Shown here: positions 1 to 8,452 of the stretch, piece by piece
How the letters are laid out: each line of letters starts with the position of its first letter
Numbering within the stretch: the first letter of the stretch is position 1
NCBI RefSeq assembly: GCF_038002605.1
Contig: NZ_JBBOCT010000001.1
Coordinates: 124,001 to 188,000, forward strand
Direction of reading: 5' to 3'
Source: Bacillus sp. FSL K6-3431
GTDB lineage: Bacteria > Bacillota > Bacilli > Bacillales > Bacillaceae_C
Length of the DNA: 64,000 nt
The notes under the pieces: generated by a model
The model's input: only the letters and a program-made list of their open reading frames with translations
Databases searched by the model: none
Told to the model about the DNA's origin: nothing
Position numbers and translations under genes: made by a program

Positions 1-591
1 ATCGGATTGCCATAAAGCGATTACTTCATTATATAAGCTATCTTCAAAACTTTGACGTTCTTTTCGTGATGTCAAAGGGTTATTTAGTTTTTGAAGAATG
101 TTAGAAATTCTTTTTTGTATTTCTAACACAGTGCGTTTTATCGCTTCTGTTGGGTGCGCAGTAATTATTAGTTCTATGGACAGGTCATTCAATACTTGTT
201 TAAGCACATCATTAGTTAGCCCAAATTCTTTGACTCTAGAGACCCCAACTTCTAGTGAAAAAGATTGTCCACCTTTATCTTCCAGTTGATATTGCTTTCT
301 ACGACGAATCCTGTGATTTTGTTCAGCAATATTTACTAAGTGGAAATAAATGGAGAATGCCCTGACTACTTGCTGGCGCATCGGTGGTTGAAGACCGCTA
401 ATCACTTCTTTTAGTTGTATGTAAGTCGTCTCATTATATTCCTTCCGTAAACTTTTCGTCATTTCTCTGACATTTTCAACTGTATCAAACAGTTCATGCC
501 CACCTTGATGAACTAAAATTTCTCCCAGAATATTACCTAGTTTTTTTACATCGCTTCGTAACATTGCATTGTGATCGACTGCTTTATTCAT
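1..591 (-). CDS. ppc: Phosphoenolpyruvate carboxylase, N-terminal part (runs off window)
   Basis: The complement strand is open from an ATG at 589-591 to the left edge (197 codons) with no stop. The product begins MNKAVDHNAMLRSDVKKLG and contains ITAHPTEAIKRTVLEIQ near residues 143-159. TAHPTE is the PEP carboxylase signature whose His takes part in carboxylation of PEP to oxaloacetate. The pattern of an N-terminal helical region followed by this motif at about residue 145 fits the family, whose full length is about 900 residues. A GAGGATG sequence just before the ATG serves as ribosome site. The enzyme is cytoplasmic and anaplerotic, replenishing oxaloacetate for aspartate and glutamate family amino acids. 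The C-terminal three quarters lie outside the window. Confidence 0.9.
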   Translation of the reverse strand, partial: MNKAVDHNAMLRSDVKKLGNILGEILVHQGGHELFDTVENVREMTKSLRKEYNETTYIQLKEVISGLQPPMRQQVVRAFSIYFHLVNIAEQNHRIRRRKQYQLEDKGGQSFSLEVGVSRVKEFGLTNDVLKQVLNDLSIELIITAHPTEAIKRTVLEIQKRISNILQKLNNPLTSRKERQSFEDSLYNEVIALWQSD

Positions 592-1158
592 CTTATCATC
601 CTCTTATTCTAAATTACTTCATCTCTTTTTCTACCTCAGTACACTAGTAGTTATATCGTATAGAAAGTAGACGAGTTAATCAATCGAGTAATAGATTGAA
701 AATTCTTACTTAAAAGCGTTGAGAGTTTCAAGATACATATTACTCCCTTTGGGGTTTATACTGTCCATATATAATAGAATGATGTCCAGCATGGGAATAC
801 ATAATATTTTATCATAAGTGCAAGAGAGTATCATCTACTAAAACATAGTAATCTACTATTTTTACAATTACTATAGTAAAAAGAGAAGAAATATGAATAG
901 CATTTTCATGATAATACGCCTTGTTAAAGACGATGTCACTGGGTTTGGTCCTTTAAGTTTATTTTAAATTAATTTGTTAGTGTAAACAAACTATAATGGA
1001 TCGCAGCAATTTTACTCATTACTAGCAATCACATCTAAAAATTATCTTTTTTTTATAAATCCACAATTCCATATTCGTCAGGTAGATTTTCTTCCCATAT
1101 TATTTTTACTTATTATAGCATCGTTTATTCAAGATAATTTTACAAAAGGAGAAAGTAA
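592..1158. other. Intergenic, AT-rich, no gene seen
   Basis: This 567-bp stretch separates the divergent ppc start (minus strand) from the SRPBCC gene (plus strand), so it must carry promoters for both. No ORF with a ribosome site, no tRNA and no strong hairpin is visible in it. Confidence 0.6.
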
Positions 1159-1614
1159 ATGCCTATTATAAGACATGAGCAATTTATCCAAGCACCTGTG
1201 AATGTCTGCTTTGACCTTGCAAGAAACGTAAATATACATACTAAAACTACGTCTAATACAAATGAAAAAATTGTCGGTGGAGTGACAGAGGGTTTATTAG
1301 AAAAAGGAGATATTGTCACTTGGGAAGCCGTTCATTTTGGTATTAAGCAAAGACTAACTGCTCAAGTAATACAAATGGAGAAGCCTAATATGTTTGTAGA
1401 TATTATGCTAAAGGGAGCTTTTAGTTCTTTCATTCATACACACCAATTTGTAGAAAAAGCATCTAGCACGTTAATGATTGACACATTTGACTATATGTCT
1501 CCTTTTGGTCCAGTTGGCATAATAGCTGACAAATTGTTTTTGGAGAAATATATGAATGAATTTATCATCTCCCGAGCGAAAGAACTAAAAAGGATTGCAG
1601 AAAATATAAATTAG
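1159..1614 (+). CDS. SRPBCC (START/polyketide-cyclase fold) family protein
   Basis: A 151-residue protein with ribosome site AAAGGAGAAAG before the ATG. The N-terminus (IIRHEQFIQAPVNVCFDLARNVNIH) is the usual first strand and helix of the SRPBCC fold. The middle VTWEAVHFGIKQRLTAQV and the C-terminal amphipathic helix FLEKYMNEFIISRAKELKRI complete the fold. This superfamily makes small hydrophobic-ligand pockets; members are often annotated as cyclase/dehydrase or as cell-division-inhibitor-like. No catalytic residues can be assigned, so substrate and role are unknown. It stands alone, followed at once by a strong intrinsic terminator, so it is probably monocistronic. Confidence 0.7.
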   Translation: MPIIRHEQFIQAPVNVCFDLARNVNIHTKTTSNTNEKIVGGVTEGLLEKGDIVTWEAVHFGIKQRLTAQVIQMEKPNMFVDIMLKGAFSSFIHTHQFVEKASSTLMIDTFDYMSPFGPVGIIADKLFLEKYMNEFIISRAKELKRIAENIN

Positions 1615-1638
1615 CTTCGTTGATAATGGAGCTATTGC

Positions 1639-1687
1639 AATTTCGGATAAATAAGGCACTGATAGCTTATTTATCCGAAATTTTTTT
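1639..1687 (+). terminator. Intrinsic terminator after the SRPBCC gene
   Basis: A perfect 17-bp stem (1639-1655 paired with 1666-1682) with a 10-nt loop is followed by a T tract. Confidence 0.9.
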
Positions 1688-2243
1688 CACCAAAACGTTT
1701 TTTCTACCCAGCCGCTGCAATAATTTATTGAATTTACCCATCTTTCAATACAATCTAGTATTTATGTCAACAAAGAAGTTATTAAGAAAATTACATAAGA
1801 GACGGGGAGACCAACTTGTTAAGATAAGGAGGATACCTTCTTTAGGGGCAAATGAGCTTTAAGCGCTTCAACTTCTCAACCAATATCCATTCATTATCCT
1901 CACCTTATTAAAGTTAGATATTCTACTAATAAACTTTTGGGAATAGACTAAAACTGCTTGAATAAATCGTAATGGTTAAATCATGATTATGAGTGTCACG
2001 ATTTGTTTGTATAGTTACACGATATTTTATATGGTTATTGATCATATATGAGAAACTCTTCGGTACAGTTAAGCTTAGTGAATTGATTAACAAGCTTCAT
2101 CATGGTAAAGTAGAAATGCTATTTTATTATCAACAACAAATATTTATCTATCTATCTATTCGTGTTACATAATTGAATATCTGTGTTACTGAAGTGCGAC
2201 TAAAACAAATGCAGACGAGTCTAAATTCTAGAGGGAGGAAGTT
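1688..2243. other. Intergenic region upstream of nikR
   Basis: No convincing gene is present; short ORFs here lack family features. The heptamer GTGTTAC occurs twice, at 2162-2168 and 2183-2189, 21 bp apart and upstream of nikR, so it could be a protein-binding site. The canonical NikR operator halves (GTATGA and TCATAC) were not seen. Confidence 0.5.
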
Positions 2244-2663
2244 ATGGAGGATTCTATATTAAAAAGATTTGGGGTATCGATGGAGGGGCATTTGCTCCGA
2301 AAATTTGATGATTTGGTCAAACATAAGGGATACGAAAACCGATCTGAAGCTGTTCGAGACCTTGTCCGGGATGCTCTTATCCAACATTCATGGGAAAAGG
2401 ATGAACAAGTTGTTGCAGGAAGCATTCTTTTATTTTATAACCATCATCAGAAAAATTTATTAGAGGAACTTACAAAAATCCAACATAGCATGCATGATAA
2501 TATTTTGGCTACAACGCATTTTCATCTAAATCATGCAAGTTGTCTTGAGCTCATTATCGTAAAAGGAGTAGCAAAAGACATACAACAGCTCAGCAATCAA
2601 TTAACCAGTTTAAAAGGAGTAGATTACGGAAAGTTTACAATAGCACCAGTTGAAAAAATATAA
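2244..2663 (+). CDS. nikR: Nickel-responsive transcriptional regulator NikR
   Basis: A 139-residue protein with the NikR two-domain layout. Residues 1-45 form a ribbon-helix-helix DNA-binding domain (RFGVSMEGHLLRKFDDLV...GYENRSEAVRDLVRDAL). The remainder is an ACT-like tetramerisation and metal-binding domain. The high-affinity nickel ligands of E. coli NikR (His76, His87, His89, Cys95) have counterparts in IQHSMHD and TTHFHLNHASCLE. The ribosome site is GAGGGAGGAAG. It sits 105 bp upstream of the ABC importer genes on the same strand with no terminator between, so it probably represses that importer, and possibly itself, when nickel is plentiful. NikR is not usual in well-studied Bacillus species. 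Confidence 0.93.
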   Translation: MEDSILKRFGVSMEGHLLRKFDDLVKHKGYENRSEAVRDLVRDALIQHSWEKDEQVVAGSILLFYNHHQKNLLEELTKIQHSMHDNILATTHFHLNHASCLELIIVKGVAKDIQQLSNQLTSLKGVDYGKFTIAPVEKI

Positions 2664-2768
2664 ATTGAATGAAGGATATAACAGTAAAAGCTCAAAGTAC
2701 TTTTAGGATTTCTATTGGTTACTGATGGGAATGGTTGAAGCAGAGTATTTAATAATGGAGTGAGAAAA

Positions 2769-4394
2769 ATGAGAAAAAAATTGTTGGGAATTATCGTATT
2801 AGCTATTTTTGTTTTCTCTTTTATATTGGTAGGTTGTAGTCAATCGAAACCTAACCAATCGAATGATAAAACTAAAGTGGGTGAAGAGAAAAAACAGGAT
2901 GAGCTTGTGCTGGCATTTGGTTCTGAGCCTGAAACAGGATTTGATCCAACGACAGGATGGGGGCGTTATGGATCACCGTTATTTCAAAGCACCCTTTTAA
3001 AAAGGAATGATAAGCTGCAGATTGTGAATGATCTTGCTGTAAGCTATGAAGTAAATAAAGAAGATCGCAAAATTTGGACTGTGAAGTTACGTGATGATGT
3101 GAAATTTTCTGATGGTGAACCATTGACTGCGGAAGATGTTGTATTTACTTTTGAAACAGCCACTAAAAATGGATCGGTTGTAGATCTAAATGTGATGGAG
3201 AAAGTAGAAGCATTGGATAAAACAACAGTAAAATTCACATTAAAACAACCGCAATCGACATTTGTTAATACGTTGGCAGCAACAGGTATTGTCCCGAAAC
3301 ATGCATATGGTGCGGACTATGCGGAAAGTCCTGTAGGTTCAGGGCCTTTTCAGCTTGTACAATGGAACAAAGGACAACAGCTAATTGTAAAGGTCAATCC
3401 TGAATACTATGACAAAAAGCCATATTTTAATAAGATAACATTTTTATTTTTAAGTGAAGATGCCTCATTTGCTGCGGCTCAAGCAGGAGATGTTGATATC
3501 GCCTATATTCCAGCTGCATTTAGTAATCAGAAGGTGCCTGGCATGAGATTAGAGGCAGTTAAAACAGTAGATAATCGTGGAATCGTCTTTCCATTTGTAA
3601 AATCTGGAGACCTAACTAGTGATGGTTTACCAATTGGGAATGATGTTACAGCTGATCCCGCTATTCGGAAGGCGATTAATATCGCAGTTGATCGTCAAAC
3701 ACTCGTCGATGGAGTGCTAGAGGGACATGGAACACCTGCTTATACTTCAGTGGATGGGCTTCCTTGGTGGAATCCCGATACAGTCATTGAAGATGCTGAT
3801 CTGGACGGCGCAAGGAAATTATTGGAAGAAGCTGGTTGGGAAGATTCAGATGGTGACGGTATTTTGGAGAAAGGTTCATTGAAAGCCGAGTTCACTCTTT
3901 ATTACCTGGCGAGCGATGCGATTAGACAATCACTTGCTATATCTGTTGCAGATATGATGAAACCACTAGGGATTAATGTAAAAGTAGAGGGTGGAAGCTG
4001 GGATATCATCGGGAAAAATATGTACTCAAGTGCTGTTCTAATGGGCTGGGGAAGTCATGATCCTCATGAAATGTATAATATTTATGGTAGTGAAAATGCC
4101 GGGATAGACTACTATAACACTGGGTATTATGAAAATAACACAGTCGATGAATATTTTGAAAAAGCGCTTGGTGCTGCGAGTGAAACAGAAGCAATCGAGT
4201 TTTGGAAAAAAGCACAATGGGACGGAACAACTGGTTTAAGTGCAAAAGGTGATGCGTCATGGGCATGGTTAGTAAACATTGACCACTTATACCTGTTGAA
4301 GGATGGGCTTGATATCGGAGAACAAAGAATTCACGTTCATGGCCATGGCTGGCCTGCAACAGATAATATTGTTGACTGGAAATGGAGTAAGTAA
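2769..4394 (+). CDS. nikA: Nickel-type ABC transporter substrate-binding lipoprotein
   Basis: A solute-binding protein of the peptide/nickel (SBP_bac_5) family, 541 residues from the ATG at 2769. This start is preferred to an in-frame GTG at 2760 because GGAG ends 8 nt before it. The N-terminus is a lipoprotein signal with lipobox LVGC. The mature protein begins SQSKPNQSNDK and carries the family start ELVLAFGSEPETGFDPTTGW, then YGSPLFQSTLLKRND. Such proteins capture the metal or a metal-chelator complex outside the membrane and hand it to the permeases. Assignment to nickel rests on the adjacent nikR and on the GFDPTTGWG pattern. A metallophore-type (Cnt-like) or oligopeptide substrate remains possible. 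Confidence 0.85.
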   Translation: MRKKLLGIIVLAIFVFSFILVGCSQSKPNQSNDKTKVGEEKKQDELVLAFGSEPETGFDPTTGWGRYGSPLFQSTLLKRNDKLQIVNDLAVSYEVNKEDRKIWTVKLRDDVKFSDGEPLTAEDVVFTFETATKNGSVVDLNVMEKVEALDKTTVKFTLKQPQSTFVNTLAATGIVPKHAYGADYAESPVGSGPFQLVQWNKGQQLIVKVNPEYYDKKPYFNKITFLFLSEDASFAAAQAGDVDIAYIPAAFSNQKVPGMRLEAVKTVDNRGIVFPFVKSGDLTSDGLPIGNDVTADPAIRKAINIAVDRQTLVDGVLEGHGTPAYTSVDGLPWWNPDTVIEDADLDGARKLLEEAGWEDSDGDGILEKGSLKAEFTLYYLASDAIRQSLAISVADMMKPLGINVKVEGGSWDIIGKNMYSSAVLMGWGSHDPHEMYNIYGSENAGIDYYNTGYYENNTVDEYFEKALGAASETEAIEFWKKAQWDGTTGLSAKGDASWAWLVNIDHLYLLKDGLDIGEQRIHVHGHGWPATDNIVDWKWSK

Positions 4395-4395
4395 A

Positions 4396-5397
4396 GTGCG
4401 CAAAAATATGCTAAGGAAGATTGGAATCTTTTTTCTTTTGAAAGGTGTAAGAATGGCCACATTATTATTTGCCATTTGTTTAATTTCCTTTCTATTAATC
4501 AAAAATTCTCCGATTGATCCAATACAAGCTTATATCGGTGCTGATATGTTGAAGGTTGGACCTGAGCAGCGAGAGAAGATAGCTGAATATTGGGGAGTCA
4601 ATCAACCAGTTACAGTACAATTTTTGAATTGGGGATCTGCTTTGCTTAAAGGTGATTTAGGAACGTCAATGATTTTTCGCCGCCCTGTAGCTGATATTAT
4701 CGGTGAACGTTTCCTACATTCGCTTACACTCATGATGACGGCTTGGACATTATCCGGAATAATTGGCTTTGCCATGGGTGTGATATCGGCAATGAAGAAA
4801 GATACTTGGCTCGATCGTTTGATAAAATGGTATTGTTATACGCTAGCTTCCACACCTACTTTTTGGATGGGCCTTCTTGTTCTGATCGTCTTTGCTGTAT
4901 GGCTAAGATGGTTTCCAATCGGGATGGGGGTTCCAGCTGGGGTTCTTATGGAGGATGTTACGATGTTAGATCGAATCAAGCATCTCATTCTTCCTGCCAT
5001 CACACTTAGTATGGTTGGCGTTGCTAATGTGGCATTGCATACCCGTCAGAAACTGATCGATGTGTTAGCCAGTGATTATGTTTTATTCGCAAGGGCAAGA
5101 GGAGAACGAGGATTTCTCTTGTTTTGGAGACATGGATTACGTAATGTTGCTTTGCCAGCGATCACTTTACAATTTGCAGCTTTTAGTGAATTGTTCGGTG
5201 GGGCCGTACTTGCAGAGCAAGTTTTTTCCTATCCAGGTCTTGGTCAGGCGACGGTAGAAGCCGGTATAAGGGGAGATGTCCCGCTTTTACTAGGATTGGT
5301 TATTTTTAGTACATTATTTGTTTTTATCGGAAATTTACTAGCTGATTTAATTTATCTCGTATTAGATCCTAGGATGAGAGAGGGGCGATCGATATGA
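4396..5397 (+). CDS. nikB: Nickel-type ABC transporter permease NikB
   Basis: A permease of the DppB/NikB type, 333 residues from a GTG at 4396. GGAG lies 8 nt upstream, inside the end of nikA, and the start is 1 nt past the nikA stop. Several hydrophobic segments are visible, with a large extracytoplasmic loop after the first (NSPIDPIQAYIGADM...). The cytoplasmic EAA loop that docks on the ATPases is ARARGERGFLLFWRHGLRN. It forms the membrane channel together with NikC. It overlaps nikC by 4 nt (ATGA), so the two are translationally coupled. Confidence 0.9.
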   Translation: MRKNMLRKIGIFFLLKGVRMATLLFAICLISFLLIKNSPIDPIQAYIGADMLKVGPEQREKIAEYWGVNQPVTVQFLNWGSALLKGDLGTSMIFRRPVADIIGERFLHSLTLMMTAWTLSGIIGFAMGVISAMKKDTWLDRLIKWYCYTLASTPTFWMGLLVLIVFAVWLRWFPIGMGVPAGVLMEDVTMLDRIKHLILPAITLSMVGVANVALHTRQKLIDVLASDYVLFARARGERGFLLFWRHGLRNVALPAITLQFAAFSELFGGAVLAEQVFSYPGLGQATVEAGIRGDVPLLLGLVIFSTLFVFIGNLLADLIYLVLDPRMREGRSI

Positions 5398-6245
5398 ATG
5401 TTACCCTCCAAGATAAAAATAAGCGGTTTTTCCAAAATCGAAGAAAGCGGACATTGTTTACGATTCTCATCGCAAGTATTTTTTTAGTGAGTGTTGTATT
5501 AGGTGGCGTTTTACTTGATGAAGGCAGAATCGCAACGAATCTTAATGACCGAAATTCACCTCCATCCCTAGACCATCTCTTTGGTACCGATTGGTTAGGT
5601 AGAGATATGTTTACACGAACAGTAATGGGGCTTTCTTTAAGTATGGGTGTTGGATTGATTGGAGCAATTGGGAGTGCGGCAATTGCCCTCATCCTCGGCA
5701 TGGCAGCATCGATGGGAAAAGTGGCAGATCGCATGATTTCGTGGCTTATTGACCTTTTTCTAAGCGTCCCGCATCTTGTCACTTTAATATTGATTGCCTT
5801 CACGTTAGGAGGAGGCTTTAAAGGGATTGTGATCGGGCTTACGCTCACCCATTGGCCAAGTCTAGCCCGTGTTATTAGGGCGGAGGTGATGCAAATACGT
5901 TCAGCAGAATTTGTGCAAGTGTCAAAACAAATGGGCAAGTCTCGTTGGTGGATTGCATTACATCATATTTTCCCACATATCATTCCGCAAATTTTAATTG
6001 GGTTTATGTTACTGTTCCCCCATGTTATTTTACATGAAGCAGCGGTTACATTTTTAGGTTTGGGGCTGTCGCCTCATGAGCCAGCTATCGGAATCATCCT
6101 TTCAGAATCGATGAAGTATTTATCTTCAGGTATGTGGTGGCTTGCCTTTTTCCCAGGGCTTTGCTTGCTCATTATCGTGCGGACATTTGATCAGATTGGA
6201 GAAAATCTTCGCATGCTCATAGACCCTACTAAAGCACACGAGTAA
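5394..6245 (+). CDS. nikC: Nickel-type ABC transporter permease NikC
   Basis: The second permease, 283 residues, of the DppC/NikC type. It has an N-terminal cytoplasmic segment and a first membrane helix (TLFTILIASIFLVSVVLGGV), then the family motif DHLFGTDWLGRDMFTRTVMG. The EAA loop is VQVSKQMGKSRWWIALHHIFP, followed by AAVTFLGLGLSPHEPAIGIIL. Its ATG overlaps the nikB stop. It pairs with NikB as the channel of the importer. Confidence 0.9.
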   Translation: MNVTLQDKNKRFFQNRRKRTLFTILIASIFLVSVVLGGVLLDEGRIATNLNDRNSPPSLDHLFGTDWLGRDMFTRTVMGLSLSMGVGLIGAIGSAAIALILGMAASMGKVADRMISWLIDLFLSVPHLVTLILIAFTLGGGFKGIVIGLTLTHWPSLARVIRAEVMQIRSAEFVQVSKQMGKSRWWIALHHIFPHIIPQILIGFMLLFPHVILHEAAVTFLGLGLSPHEPAIGIILSESMKYLSSGMWWLAFFPGLCLLIIVRTFDQIGENLRMLIDPTKAHE

Positions 6246-6288
6246 GTAGGTACAATAAGTTAGTTTATTTTTTTAGAGGAGTATACAA

Positions 6289-7212
6289 ATGCCTATCCTT
6301 GAAGTGGAAAATTTATCAGTATCATTTAAACAATATACAAGTGGTTTAAAACAGAAAGATCATAAAGTAATATCAAGCCTGAATATCACACTTGAAGAAG
6401 GTAAGATTCTTGCTGTTGTAGGCGCGAGCGGGTCGGGAAAAAGTTTGCTTGCACATGCGATTCTAGGGATACTTCCGAACAATGCAACTGTAAGCGGAAA
6501 AATTAATTATGCGGGTAAGGAACTTACTTCTGATCGAAAAATGGAATTAAGAGGGAAAGAGATTGCGCTCGTTCCGCAATCAGTCAATTATTTAGATCCG
6601 CTTATGCGCGTCGGCAAACAAGTTCGTACGTCTGTTCAAACAGGAAATGCAATTGCGTTGCAAAGAAAGGCTTTTGCACGTTATCACCTCAAACCAGATG
6701 TGGAGAATATGTATCCATTTCAACTATCAGGTGGTATGGCAAGGAGAACCCTATTATCGACCGCTATTGTAAGTGGAGCAAAAGTAATCATTGCAGATGA
6801 GCCAACTCCTGGACTTGATCCTAGAGTCATGAAAGAAGCATTAAATAACTTTAGGGAATTAGCAGACGACGGTTGTGCAGTAATGCTGATTACTCATGAT
6901 ATCGAGTCTGCCCTGACCATTGCGGATGAAATTGCTGTTTTTTATGCAGGAACGACTGTGGAAATTGCACCGGTGCAGAACTTTTCGGGAAAAGGCGAAG
7001 CTTTAAGACACCCGTATAGTAAGGCTTTGTGGAGAGCATTACCTCAAAATGAATTTATCCCAATACCAGGTTCGCAACCTCAATCCAGTGAGTTACCAAC
7101 AGGTTGTCTCTTCGCACCACGCTGTAAATGGGCCACAGCTGAATGTCTGAAAAAACAACCGGATATGAGAGAACTTAGGGAGGGAATGGTGAGGTGTATT
7201 CATGCAACTTGA
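6289..7212 (+). CDS. nikD: Nickel-type ABC transporter ATP-binding protein NikD
   Basis: An ABC ATPase of 307 residues with ribosome site AGAGGAG. Walker A is GASGSGKS (about residue 46), the Q loop is VPQS, the signature is LSGGM, Walker B plus D loop is VIIADEPTPGLD, and the H loop is ITHD. The C-terminus carries the oligopeptide/nickel extension ending GCLFAPRCKWATAECLKKQP...VRCI, with the Cys pattern common in Opp/Dpp ATPases. The helical segment between the Q loop and the signature looks short for OppD-type ATPases. It is the first of two non-identical ATPases; its last 11 nt overlap nikE. Confidence 0.9.
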   Translation: MPILEVENLSVSFKQYTSGLKQKDHKVISSLNITLEEGKILAVVGASGSGKSLLAHAILGILPNNATVSGKINYAGKELTSDRKMELRGKEIALVPQSVNYLDPLMRVGKQVRTSVQTGNAIALQRKAFARYHLKPDVENMYPFQLSGGMARRTLLSTAIVSGAKVIIADEPTPGLDPRVMKEALNNFRELADDGCAVMLITHDIESALTIADEIAVFYAGTTVEIAPVQNFSGKGEALRHPYSKALWRALPQNEFIPIPGSQPQSSELPTGCLFAPRCKWATAECLKKQPDMRELREGMVRCIHAT

Positions 7213-7795
7213 AGCAAAAAACATCGGATTTCGTTATGGGAATGGCCCATGGTTGTTTCGCGAGGTGAATGTAATTGTGGAGCCAGGCGAAATCCTTGGT
7301 ATAACGGGACCGAGTGGACGAGGGAAGACGAGTTTCTGTCGGATACTAGCAGGTTTCGAGAAACCATTAGAAGGTAGGGTGACTTTTAATGGGGCTCCAA
7401 TAGCAAAGAACGGATACCACCCCGTTCAATTAGTTTTTCAGCATCCAGAAAAAGCAATCAATCCTCGCTGGAAAATGCATAAGAGTCTTAATGAAGGGTG
7501 GAAACCTGATCAAGAGCTGTTAACGTCATTAGGAATCGAGGAGGAATGGCTGACACGCTGGCCAAACGAACTATCTGGTGGAGAGTTGCAACGATTTTGT
7601 GTAGCTCGAGCATTGGGACCAGAAACTAGATTTCTCATTGCTGATGAGATGACTACCATGCTTGATGCAATCACACAAGCACAAATCTGGCATGCTGTTC
7701 TCGACATCGCAAAAAAAAGGGAGATGGGAATCATCGTTGTTAGCCACGAAGCTAAGCTTATCGAAAGACTTTGTCATCGAGTGATTGAGTTTTAA
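7202..7795 (+). CDS. nikE: Nickel-type ABC transporter ATP-binding protein NikE
   Basis: A compact 197-residue ABC ATPase, smaller than the roughly 250-265 residues usual for NikE/CntF. All motifs are present: Walker A GPSGRGKT, Q loop FQHPE, signature LSGGE, Walker B FLIADE and H loop VSHE. The C-terminal peptide-transporter extension is missing, because the protein stops just after LCHRVIEF. It overlaps nikD by 11 nt and completes the importer. It is shorter than usual but shows no sign of damage. Confidence 0.88.
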   Translation: MQLEAKNIGFRYGNGPWLFREVNVIVEPGEILGITGPSGRGKTSFCRILAGFEKPLEGRVTFNGAPIAKNGYHPVQLVFQHPEKAINPRWKMHKSLNEGWKPDQELLTSLGIEEEWLTRWPNELSGGELQRFCVARALGPETRFLIADEMTTMLDAITQAQIWHAVLDIAKKREMGIIVVSHEAKLIERLCHRVIEF

Positions 7796-7860
7796 AATGT
7801 GAATGTATAAGAAAAGCGCAATGCCCTTGCTCTTATCGGTTCGCGAAGAAACGCACGGCT

Positions 7861-7884
7861 ATTCGCCACATCCTGTGGGCGAAT
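7861..7884. repeat. Palindromic intergenic repeat core
   Basis: ATTCGCC and GGCGAAT arms enclose CACATCCTGTG. The core CCACATCCTGTRGGCG recurs near 59502, and CACAGGATGTG (its complement) occurs in the element at 45969-46095. This suggests a family of dispersed intergenic repeats. Confidence 0.5.
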
Positions 7885-7966
7885 ACACTAGCACATCGTG
7901 GAAGTTAGAAAGAATAACACCTTTTCAGTAATCAGATCAAAAAACTTATACGTGTATCTATTTACA

Positions 7967-8001
7967 AAGGTCAACTATTCATCTCTAGTTGACCTTATTT
8001 T
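7967..8001 (+). terminator. Probable terminator downstream of nikE
   Basis: A perfect 11-bp stem (7967-7977 with 7986-7996) and 8-nt loop are followed by ATTTTAT. The T run is weak and it lies about 170 bp past nikE. Confidence 0.55.
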
Positions 8002-8452
8002 ATACCACCCAAATTGTAAGCGGTGTCGGACTTTTATGTACAGGCATGTTCCTTGTATAGCAGCAAGTCTATTCAATGTTTAACTACAGGGCTAGGATTA
8101 AGACAACTGCTGGAATCGCCTTGGCAATTGGTGAGGAGTGTACGAGGTTGGTATTTTATTTACCCCGTTTTATAATCCATTAGTATGAAAGCAAGCTTAC
8201 ATATCAATAAGAAATTATTATTTAAAAGTATACAATCCATTAAACGATGGGCAATATTGGATAATACCGGAAAAACTTAGATACTATTTCTAAAAACGTA
8301 GACCTTCATGAACTTAGAAATGAAGTTAAATATTTTTTAAATAAAATCCTCGAATTTAATCATTTAAGTTCTGTGCATCCTAGTTGCATAAAATTAAAAA
8401 TATAGATTAATATAAAAAGATAACAATACGAATTCTGGTGAGGGGGAATAGA

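Larger units (their letters stand above)
7796..8452. other. Intergenic, with repeat-like hairpins, no gene supported
   Basis: This holds a 24-bp interrupted palindrome at 7861-7884 and a perfect hairpin at 7967-7996 that may end the nik transcript. Short ORFs in 7898-8210 have no recognisable family and no ribosome site. The rest is AT-rich upstream sequence of the AraC-type gene. Confidence 0.5.

Noticed and set aside
98..289. Plus-strand ORF of 63 codons at the left edge
   Set aside because: It is antisense to the PEP carboxylase frame, which carries the TAHPTE motif; no ribosome site or family match.
1620..1862. Plus-strand ORF of 80 codons after the SRPBCC gene
   Set aside because: Its first part is the terminator hairpin and the rest has no recognisable features.
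7898..8083. Plus-strand ORF with a Cys-x2-Cys motif (HPNCKRC)
   Set aside because: It runs through the hairpin at 7967-7996, lacks a ribosome site and a thioredoxin-like context; the Cys pair is probably chance.
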